Source of the DNA: UBA6120 sp964495145
Lineage (GTDB): Bacteria > Bacillota_I > Bacilli_A > RFN20 > CAG-826
Direction: 5' to 3'
Assembly (NCBI GenBank): GCA_964495145.1
Contig: CAZBUP010000008.1
Span: 1 to 40,713, forward strand
Length of the DNA stretch: 40,713 nt
Position 1 is the first letter of the stretch. Each line of letters begins with the position of its first letter. A program made the position numbers and the translations under genes. This document shows positions 34,050 to 40,713 of this stretch, piece by piece. The notes below the pieces were generated by a model, which ran no database searches, was not told the origin of the DNA, and worked only from the letters and a program-made list of their open reading frames with translations.

Positions 34050-36059
34050 ATGAAGCGTCAACCTATCTTGATGGCCACCGTCCTCGGGGCCTTATTGCTA
34101 TCCGCGTGCGGCGGACGCCCGGATTACGAAATGTACGATTGGACCCCTTCCTACGGCAGCGGCCGCAACAACGAATCGTATGCGACTTACGATCCCAGTT
34201 ATGACGAAGATACCTTCAAAATCGAGCCGGTAACCGCTTTGCAAGGCGGCAAACGGGACGATTTCATGATGGGCGTCGACGCCTCGATGATCCATCAGGT
34301 CTTGGCATCCGGCGGCAAGTACTATAACCAATCCGGCGTCGAACAAGACGTGTTCCAAATCCTGGCTTTGGCCGGGGTCAATTACCTTCGGGTCCGGGTT
34401 TGGAACGACCCGACCTCCCCCATCGGCATCAACGGGGGCGGCAACCTTGACTTGGAAACGGCCTTTTGGATCGCCCAACGGGCCCGGATGGTCAACATGA
34501 AGATCATCATCGACTTACATTACAGCGACACCTGGGCCGATCCCGAAAACCAGGAAAAGCCTTATGCCTGGGAATTATTGACCTTTGAAGAATTGAAAAC
34601 GGCCGTCCACGACTATACCTATGACGCGGTCACTTATTTCAAAGATCGAGGCATTACCCCGTACATGATCCAAATCGGCAACGAGATCAACAACGGGATG
34701 ATTTATCCAGACGGCAAGCTCGTCTGGAACGAAGCGGCTTCCTATGATCGTTTGGCCGACCTGCTCAAAGCCGGCATCGCCGGAGCCAAAGCCGCCGACG
34801 AATACATCGACACGATTATCCATCTGGCCGATGGCGGCAAATGGCCTATTTTCGATAGTTTCTTCACCAACATGGAATCCCGCGACGTCGATTACGACGT
34901 GATCGGGGCGTCTTTCTATCCCTTCTATCACGGTACCCTGGACAGTTTGAAGACCAACCTCGAAAACATCGTCGCCAAATTCGACAAACCGGTGTTCGTA
35001 GCCGAAACTTCATATGGCTACACGCATTTGAACCATAATTACGCCGCGAACATCTTCGGGCCGAACCAAGAGGAAAACGGTGGGTACCTAGCCACGATTC
35101 AAGGCCAAGCCACCAGCATTCGCGACATTATCAACGTGGTGGCCAACGTCCCCGACAAGATGGGACTCGGTCTCATTTATTGGGAACCGGCTTGGCTGCC
35201 GGTGCCCGGGGCCGGCTGGGCCGAAAACGGCACCTTGTCCACCTGGGCGAACCAGGCCCTCTTCACTTATGGCGGGCGCGCCCTGCCTTCGATTGACGTC
35301 TTCAAGGCCGTTCGGGCCGACACCGACGTCGAGGTGGCCCTCATCGGTTTGAAGAGCGACACGATCGAGGTCGACCTCAACATCGCTTCCCAAGTCGAAT
35401 CCGAAAGCCAAATGCCGGACCAAGTCATCGCCTTGAATAACGTCGACGCGTATGTTTATGCCGCGGTCGACTGGGACGATGCCGAGCAAGCCTATGCCGA
35501 ATCGCATGTCGGCGAGCACGTGGTCAACGGTTTGGTGACGTACGGCACCAATCAATGGGATATTGTCGCCAATGTCCGTTCCATTCAAAATTACATCGTC
35601 AATTCCGGCTTCGAATCCGGAAAGACGGGCGCTAACGACGAACCGGTCAAAGCCCCGTGGGTGATGGAAAGCACCACGGCCTCCAACGTCGGCAAAGTCC
35701 AAACCAACAAGGATTTCCGCACCGGGACCAACAACTTCAATTTTTACCACACGGGCGCTTTTAACTTCCGTCTGTACCAAGACTTGACGCTGCCGGAAGG
35801 CACCTATGACCTATCGGTTTATGCCATGGGCGAATCCAATTCGAAGATTACCGAGTTGTACTTGTACATTGAAAACTATGGCGGAGCCAAACTGACTAAA
35901 AACATCACCGTGTCCGGTTGGGCCAGCGGCTATGCCCGGTTTGAAATCAATGATATCGCAGTCACGAACGGGACGGCGGTCCGCATCGGCGTCTACGGAA
36001 GTTTCCCGGTGGAAACCTGGGGACACCTCGACGATTTCGAATTGACCGCGGCGGGGTAA
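34050..36059 (+). CDS. ganB: GH53 endo-beta-1,4-galactanase, predicted surface lipoprotein
   Basis: The 669-residue protein has a lipoprotein signal with a lipobox (LLSAC, cysteine at residue 20), then a GH53 domain: FMMGVDASMIHQVLASGG, GVNYLRVRVWNDP, DLHYSDTWADP, IQIGNEINNGMIYP with the acid/base Glu212, and VFVAETSYGYT with the nucleophile Glu319. It should cut beta-1,4-galactan side chains of pectin outside the cell. The C-terminal 130 residues begin NYIVNSGFESG and are beta-rich, resembling galactan-binding CBM61-type modules. AAGGAG lies six bases before the ATG. The sugar ABC genes follow directly. Confidence 0.93.
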   Translation: MKRQPILMATVLGALLLSACGGRPDYEMYDWTPSYGSGRNNESYATYDPSYDEDTFKIEPVTALQGGKRDDFMMGVDASMIHQVLASGGKYYNQSGVEQDVFQILALAGVNYLRVRVWNDPTSPIGINGGGNLDLETAFWIAQRARMVNMKIIIDLHYSDTWADPENQEKPYAWELLTFEELKTAVHDYTYDAVTYFKDRGITPYMIQIGNEINNGMIYPDGKLVWNEAASYDRLADLLKAGIAGAKAADEYIDTIIHLADGGKWPIFDSFFTNMESRDVDYDVIGASFYPFYHGTLDSLKTNLENIVAKFDKPVFVAETSYGYTHLNHNYAANIFGPNQEENGGYLATIQGQATSIRDIINVVANVPDKMGLGLIYWEPAWLPVPGAGWAENGTLSTWANQALFTYGGRALPSIDVFKAVRADTDVEVALIGLKSDTIEVDLNIASQVESESQMPDQVIALNNVDAYVYAAVDWDDAEQAYAESHVGEHVVNGLVTYGTNQWDIVANVRSIQNYIVNSGFESGKTGANDEPVKAPWVMESTTASNVGKVQTNKDFRTGTNNFNFYHTGAFNFRLYQDLTLPEGTYDLSVYAMGESNSKITELYLYIENYGGAKLTKNITVSGWASGYARFEINDIAVTNGTAVRIGVYGSFPVETWGHLDDFELTAAG

Positions 36060-36064
36060 CGATC

Positions 36065-37363
36065 ATGAAAAATAAACTATGGCTTTTGATGGCGCTCGTG
36101 CCGATGATGGCCCTTGGCGCTTGTTCGAGGGGCAGTTCCGAAGGCGAAGGCGAAACGCTGACGCTGACCATTTGGGAAGATAACAAAAACATTGAAATGG
36201 TCACGTCGATGACAACCGAGTTTGCGCGGTATTATGCCTATACTTACCCAAATGCCCCGAAACTTGAATTTGAAATCGTGCCCCATAGCGAGAAGTCCTC
36301 GATCGAAGACCTGGTTCTCGACGGTCCGGCCGGGATCGGACCCGACGTGGTGGCTTTCGTCCATGACACGTTGGGAGTCGCCGTCGGCGGCAACCATTTG
36401 GCGGTCAACGCCATGACCGAGAAAATCAAAAACGTCCATCATGCCGACGCCTATCAAGCGGCCTCTCTCAACGGGGTGACGTATGGGTACCCGATTACTT
36501 CCGAATCCCAAGTCTTGATTTACCGGAAGAGCGCCATCTCGGCGCTTCAGGCCGAACATCTTGAGACAATCATCGAAGACGATGGGGCCGATGCCAAATT
36601 GGTGTGGGACCTCCTGGAAGGATATTATTCCTTTGCCTTGCTCAACGACGCCGTATTATACGGCGACGACGGAGAGACGACCACCGGCGACAAAGCGACG
36701 TATTTGGATTTTTCGACGCCCCAAGCGATCGCTAACGTCACCTACATGCATGAAAACTTCAAGGACAATGCCAATCTCGTGATACCGGGCCTTCAAAGCG
36801 GCAGCACCGACATCGAAGGCTTGAACATGTTTTTGGCCGGTGACGTCCAAGGCATCATCGTCGCCCCGTATTTTTGGGCGGCGGCTAAAGAAGCCTTTGG
36901 TTCAGACGTGGCCATGGCCCCTTTGCCGAAAGTCAATGATCAAACCTTGCGGCCATTCGCCGGTTACAAGCTTTACGGCGTGAGCCGCTATTCGCAAAAT
37001 CCGGCTTTGGCCCAGGAATTGGCCGACTTCTTGACCAACGATTGGTCGCAAGCCATGCGGCTGCGCGACAAGACCCTCTTGCCGACCTGGACCAGTTTGG
37101 TCGATCAACTCGATCAAGCCGCGATCGAAGTCAACCACTGGCGCGATCTCGACGCGCTGAAGATCACCGTCGATTCGGAGATTCTTCAAGAAGCCAGCGT
37201 GTTTGAAGCCTCGCTTCAATCCTCAATCACGATGCCGAAGATCGAACGCTTCTCGGCATTCTGGGTCGCCTATGCCAACAACATGACCGCCTTATGGCAA
37301 GAAGACGCGTTGACGACGGCGGAAATCGAAGACTATCTAGATGCGATGACGACGAACATGTAG
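36065..37363 (+). CDS. ganS: Sugar ABC transporter solute-binding lipoprotein
   Basis: The 432-residue protein has a lipoprotein signal with lipobox ALGAC (cysteine about residue 20) and a MalE-like extracellular sugar-binding fold: LTLTIWEDNKNIEMV, GPDVVAFVHDTLGVAV, NGVTYGYPITSESQVLIYRK and FAGYKLYGVSRYSQNPALA, the last typical of maltose/galacto-oligosaccharide binders. It starts five bases after the galactanase stop, so it is likely the receptor for the galacto-oligosaccharides that enzyme releases, as GanS is in Bacillus subtilis. Specificity rests on context only. Confidence 0.88.
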   Translation: MKNKLWLLMALVPMMALGACSRGSSEGEGETLTLTIWEDNKNIEMVTSMTTEFARYYAYTYPNAPKLEFEIVPHSEKSSIEDLVLDGPAGIGPDVVAFVHDTLGVAVGGNHLAVNAMTEKIKNVHHADAYQAASLNGVTYGYPITSESQVLIYRKSAISALQAEHLETIIEDDGADAKLVWDLLEGYYSFALLNDAVLYGDDGETTTGDKATYLDFSTPQAIANVTYMHENFKDNANLVIPGLQSGSTDIEGLNMFLAGDVQGIIVAPYFWAAAKEAFGSDVAMAPLPKVNDQTLRPFAGYKLYGVSRYSQNPALAQELADFLTNDWSQAMRLRDKTLLPTWTSLVDQLDQAAIEVNHWRDLDALKITVDSEILQEASVFEASLQSSITMPKIERFSAFWVAYANNMTALWQEDALTTAEIEDYLDAMTTNM

Positions 37364-37372
37364 GAGGGCGGC

Positions 37373-39079
37373 GTGGCTTCATCGGGTTTTTGGCATCAAT
37401 TGTTCCATACGCTGATTGCGCCCTTTGCGTACCTAAAACGCTACGCATCGATATTTAAAAACGCCGATAAGCGCGGAAAAACCGCTATCCTATTATCTTC
37501 GGCATGCCCGGGCCTTGGTACGCTCCTTTACGATAGTTGGATTAAACCGATCGTCAAACTGTTGGGTACCGGGCTTTTTATTTACTATATGACCGGGCCG
37601 GGATATCGTTTTTTAATCAAGGAAACGGTTTTCGCCGGGCTCCACATGCAGTTGTACCATATCTTATTGCTGATGGGTTTGGTTTATTTTCATCTTTACA
37701 ATCTGCGATTGACCTTGATCGCCGTCGAAAAACAAGCGGTGGTCCCCCCAGCTTGGTTTATCAAGTCGAAACAAGTCTTTGCATCAAAAATCAAGGCTGG
37801 AAGCGATTATGCCGCGTTATGGAAACATGGTTCATTCTGGGAACGGTTGGCTTTGGTAAGCCCGTTCTTAGTCATGGGTTTATATCAAATCGTCCGTAAA
37901 AGACCGATCAAAGGGCTGCTTCTTTTATTGATTGAGGGATTGTTCATCTACTACATGGCGGTGACCGGCATCTTCGACATCATCGACTTTTTCGTCCTGG
38001 ACACCGATTTCAGACCGTCAACTTTCAATCTCGTCTACGGGTTCATCGCATTCGTCTTGAGCGGCATCTTTCTATACGTCTATGTCCACAACATCAAGAC
38101 GGTAACCATTTACATTAAAGACAAGATGTACGAAATCAAGCCTTTCCTGCAGGAACTGAAAGCCCTGGGCGATCATAAGCTGTACGTCAGTCTCTTGACG
38201 GCGCCGATCATCGGCGTGTTGGTTTTCACCGTGGTCCCGCTGCTATTCATGATTTCGATCGCCTTCACGGGTTATGAAGGGGCGAGTCTCGATTTCCTTT
38301 GGACCGGACTGGAAAGCTTCCGTTCCCTGATTTTGGTCCAGGACAATTTCGCCACGCTCCTGTCGGTGATCCGCTGGACGCTGATCTGGGCGTTTTTTGC
38401 CACCTTCACCAACTATTTCGGGGGCATTTTGCTGGCTGCCCTCATCAACAAGAAAATCATCAAATGGAAAAAGATGTGGCGCACCGTCTTCATCATCACC
38501 ATGGCCACGCCGCAATTCGTCTCTTTGCTGATCATGTACCAGATGTTCGGGACCCAAGGGCCGATCAACCAATTCTTGCTCAATCTGGGTTTGATTCAAA
38601 ACGGCATCAATTTTTGGGGTGTGCAGTGGCAGGCTCGCTTGCTGGTGATCGTCATCAACATGTGGATTGGCATCCCCTATTTGATGGTTCTCACCTCCGG
38701 CATCTTGATGAACATTCCAAAGGACCTCTATGAGGCGGCCACGGTCGACGGGGCCTCACGGACCCAGCAATTCTTCAAAATCACGATGCCGTACATGCTG
38801 TATGTGACCGGTCCCCTTTTGATTACCGGCTTCATCAGCAACATCAATAATTTCAATGTCATTTATCTATTGACCCAAGGACGTCCCTATGGGGTCGGCT
38901 TGGTCAATGCCGGGGGCACCGATATTTTGATCACTTGGCTTTACCAACTGACGCGGACCCATCGTCTCTATAACATGTCGGCGGCCATCGGCATCATCAT
39001 TTTCTTGATGTCGGCCGGCTTCTCCTTGGCGGTGTATCGCCGCACCGCCGCCTATAAACGGGAAGGAGAACTGCGCTGA
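37373..39079 (+). CDS. ganP: Sugar ABC permease, MalF type, with a long N-terminal membrane extension
   Basis: The start is GTG 37373 with AGGAGGG seven bases before. The 568-residue protein is longer than most permeases of this type. Residues about 260-568 form the MalF-like permease with the EAA loop YEAATVDGASRTQQFFKITM that docks the ATPase. The first 260 residues add several hydrophobic spans and contain the same heptapeptide GLFIYYM twice, at 67-73 and 189-195, each after a 'PGLG'- or 'SPFLVMG'-type start. This looks like a duplicated N-terminal unit. No ATP-binding subunit lies here; a shared MsmX-like ATPase elsewhere is likely. Confidence 0.9.
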   Translation: MASSGFWHQLFHTLIAPFAYLKRYASIFKNADKRGKTAILLSSACPGLGTLLYDSWIKPIVKLLGTGLFIYYMTGPGYRFLIKETVFAGLHMQLYHILLLMGLVYFHLYNLRLTLIAVEKQAVVPPAWFIKSKQVFASKIKAGSDYAALWKHGSFWERLALVSPFLVMGLYQIVRKRPIKGLLLLLIEGLFIYYMAVTGIFDIIDFFVLDTDFRPSTFNLVYGFIAFVLSGIFLYVYVHNIKTVTIYIKDKMYEIKPFLQELKALGDHKLYVSLLTAPIIGVLVFTVVPLLFMISIAFTGYEGASLDFLWTGLESFRSLILVQDNFATLLSVIRWTLIWAFFATFTNYFGGILLAALINKKIIKWKKMWRTVFIITMATPQFVSLLIMYQMFGTQGPINQFLLNLGLIQNGINFWGVQWQARLLVIVINMWIGIPYLMVLTSGILMNIPKDLYEAATVDGASRTQQFFKITMPYMLYVTGPLLITGFISNINNFNVIYLLTQGRPYGVGLVNAGGTDILITWLYQLTRTHRLYNMSAAIGIIIFLMSAGFSLAVYRRTAAYKREGELR

Positions 39080-39933
39080 TGCGCCGGAAATTGCTGCTTG
39101 AATCGATTCTCAGCCATGCGTTGCTCGTAGTATTGAGCGTCATTTGGCTTTTGCCGATCGTTTGGGTCATTCTCACCTCGTTCAGGGCAACGCCGGGGGT
39201 GGCTTCGCCCACCTTCATCCCGCAGTCGTTCACGCTTCAGAACTACGTTACCCTGTTTTTCCCCAGCGGCGCCCAAGCCTATTACATCATGTTCGGGCGC
39301 TGGATGCTGAACACGGTTGGGGTAGCCCTGTTGAACATGGTCTTCTCGACCTTGATCATCTTGGGGACGGCCTACGCCCTATCGCGGTTCCGGTTTAAGA
39401 CCCGGAAGACGATCTTGAACGTGGCGCTGGTGTTGGGGATGTTCCCGGGCTTCATGGCCATGATTGCCGTGTATTTGGTCTTGAACATGCTGGGATTGAT
39501 CAATCACCCGATTGCCCTATTCATCGTCTACAGCGCCTCTTCGGCCCTGGGATTCTATGTTTCCAAAGGTTATTTCGAGACGATCCCGATCGATTTGGAC
39601 GAAGCGGCCATGATCGACGGGGCTAACCAGTGGCAGATCTTCACGAAGATCATCCTGCCGCTGACGAAACCGATTATCGTCTATACGGCTTTGACGTCGT
39701 TCATGACGCCATGGATGGATTTCATTTTGGCCAGCATGATCCTGCGAACCCCGGAGCAAAAAACCGTCGCCGTGGGCTTGTATGGCATGATCATGGAAAA
39801 TGCCGATTTATTCAACAATTTTACGGTTTTCGCGGCCGGGTGCGTCGTCGTGGCTTTCCCGATCGTGCTCATGTACGTGATTTTGCAGCGGTTCATCATC
39901 GAGGGTATTTCCGCAGGTGCGGTGAAAGGATAA
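39079..39933 (+). CDS. ganQ: Sugar ABC permease, MalG type
   Basis: The 284-residue protein has six membrane spans and the EAA motif DEAAMIDGANQWQIFTKIILP, placing it with MalG/GanQ. FRATPGVASPTFIPQSFTLQNYVTLF near residue 35 is the typical first external loop. Its ATG shares one base with the TGA of the upstream permease (TGATG), so it is translationally coupled and forms the heteromeric channel with it. The GanS-GanP-GanQ order next to a galactanase matches the Bacillus galactan system. Confidence 0.93.
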   Translation: MRRKLLLESILSHALLVVLSVIWLLPIVWVILTSFRATPGVASPTFIPQSFTLQNYVTLFFPSGAQAYYIMFGRWMLNTVGVALLNMVFSTLIILGTAYALSRFRFKTRKTILNVALVLGMFPGFMAMIAVYLVLNMLGLINHPIALFIVYSASSALGFYVSKGYFETIPIDLDEAAMIDGANQWQIFTKIILPLTKPIIVYTALTSFMTPWMDFILASMILRTPEQKTVAVGLYGMIMENADLFNNFTVFAAGCVVVAFPIVLMYVILQRFIIEGISAGAVKG

Positions 39934-39940
39934 ATATCAT

Positions 39941-40713
39941 ATGAAAGGTAAATTCTTGTTTTTGGCCGGTCTCCTGATGACGGCCTTGACCGGATGCGGC
40001 ACCAACGTGACGATCACGGTCGCCGACATAACCATGACAGTCGGGGACACGCACGAAGTCACCTACACGCTGGACCCGGTCGGCCTCTTTGCGAGCGGCT
40101 CGCTGGAGCTCGTCAGTTCCAACCCGAGCGGCATCCTCGAAATCGAAGGGATGTTCATCGAAGCCGTCAAAGAAGGAACGGCTACCGTCAAGGCTACGGC
40201 CACCAACATGCCGGGAGCCGATAAGACCTTTACGGCCTCGACCAATTTCACGGTCACAATCGAATTCGACGGCAACTACGTTAGGAACGGGGGTTTCGAG
40301 CAAGACCTCGACGAATGGAACTTCGATCCGGAAGGCGCCTATACCTCGGCGATCGACAACCCGGCCGACTTGCCCCATGGCGGCACGAACGCGTTTAAAC
40401 TCTGGTACGATGCCGATTCGAGCGGGACGAGTGACGAAATAGCGGTCGAACTATATCAAAACCTGACCGACATGCCCGTGGGCGGCTATTTGTTCTCGCT
40501 ATGGTTCACCGGCGACGCGACGAGCGTCATCATGACGATATCCCATGGCGAAGACATCATGGCGACCGAGGAATTCGCCGGCTTCGGCTATCACCCGGTG
40601 CCCGAACACTCGGGTTATGTCAACCTTGGCATCGAAGTGGTCCTGGAAGTCGTCCTTGACGTCAACATCAGCATCTACGTGACCGGACCCGAAGGCGTCT
40701 ACGGCTTTATTGA
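39941..40713 (+). CDS. Lipoprotein with Ig-like and carbohydrate-binding-like domains, 3' end cut off
   Basis: This frame is open to the window edge (257 codons seen). It starts with a lipoprotein signal (MKGKFLFLAGLLMTALTGC, cysteine at residue 19). Residues 25-108 look like a bacterial Ig-like (BIG2) domain, with MTVGDTHEVTYTLDP and GTATVKATATN. From residue 110, NYVRNGGFEQDLDEWNF opens a beta-sandwich resembling the N-terminus of CBM4/9/61-type modules, similar to the galactanase tail (NYIVNSGFESG). The missing part probably holds a catalytic domain acting on galactan, but that is inference. It sits eight bases after the MalG-type gene, in the same operon. Confidence 0.8.
   Translation, partial: MKGKFLFLAGLLMTALTGCGTNVTITVADITMTVGDTHEVTYTLDPVGLFASGSLELVSSNPSGILEIEGMFIEAVKEGTATVKATATNMPGADKTFTASTNFTVTIEFDGNYVRNGGFEQDLDEWNFDPEGAYTSAIDNPADLPHGGTNAFKLWYDADSSGTSDEIAVELYQNLTDMPVGGYLFSLWFTGDATSVIMTISHGEDIMATEEFAGFGYHPVPEHSGYVNLGIEVVLEVVLDVNISIYVTGPEGVYGFI

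Overview
This looks like a chromosomal segment from a Bacillota-type bacterium (Firmicutes, possibly a Tenericutes/Mollicutes-related lineage). Gene orders such as dnaX-recR-tmk-holB-ricT-rsmI and secA-prfB-yitT-uvrB, together with comFA/comFC, yolD with a Y-family polymerase, AAGGAG ribosome binding sites and lipobox lipoproteins, fit Bacillota. UGA is a normal stop, and a release factor 2 gene is present with its programmed frameshift, so this is not a UGA=Trp mollicute. Composition is visibly richer in G+C than typical mollicutes. I cannot name the genus. A run of ten Ns at 25669-25678 suggests a draft or metagenome assembly.

Layout. 1-5490 (minus): a tightly overlapping replication/repair/translation operon dnaX-recR-tmk-holB-ricT-rsmI, with rsmI cut by the window edge. 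5635-10379 (plus): prfA-prmC-tsaC-rpiB, then comFA-comFC behind a terminator-like hairpin. 10462-16879: secA, prfB (+1 frameshift), a YitT-family membrane protein and uvrB. 16969-18689: secG, folD and a ThyX-like protein overlapping folD. 18697-22112: a DUF308 membrane protein, an M29 aminopeptidase and an M6-type lipoprotein metalloprotease. 22181-26797 (minus): glnA, an ECF sigma factor with a putative membrane anti-sigma factor, and a Y-family polymerase with YolD. 26980-29093: rmuC and a CvpA-like membrane protein.

29205-33965 is a hydrogen-metabolism operon: a small ECF-S-like membrane protein, then NuoE-like, NuoF-like and [FeFe]-hydrogenase subunits (HydC, HydB, HydA), the set seen in NADH-linked, electron-bifurcating hydrogenases. 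34050-40713 is a galactan-use locus: a GH53 endo-galactanase lipoprotein with a C-terminal carbohydrate-binding-like domain, a sugar-binding lipoprotein, two ABC permeases and a truncated lipoprotein with Ig-like and carbohydrate-binding-like regions. Together these suggest a fermenter that cuts plant galactan outside the cell, imports the oligosaccharides and disposes of reductant as hydrogen. No hydrogenase maturation genes, ABC ATPase or intracellular beta-galactosidase lie in the window.

The most interesting points are the ThyX-like protein with a rewritten signature motif next to folD, the Ser-for-Cys change in the hydrogenase L1 motif, the His-rich putative anti-sigma factor, the hairpin enclosing the comFA start, and the palindrome over the galactanase promoter. 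No rRNA, tRNA, CRISPR array, insertion sequence or prophage was seen, and no gene-free stretch exceeds 300 bases.
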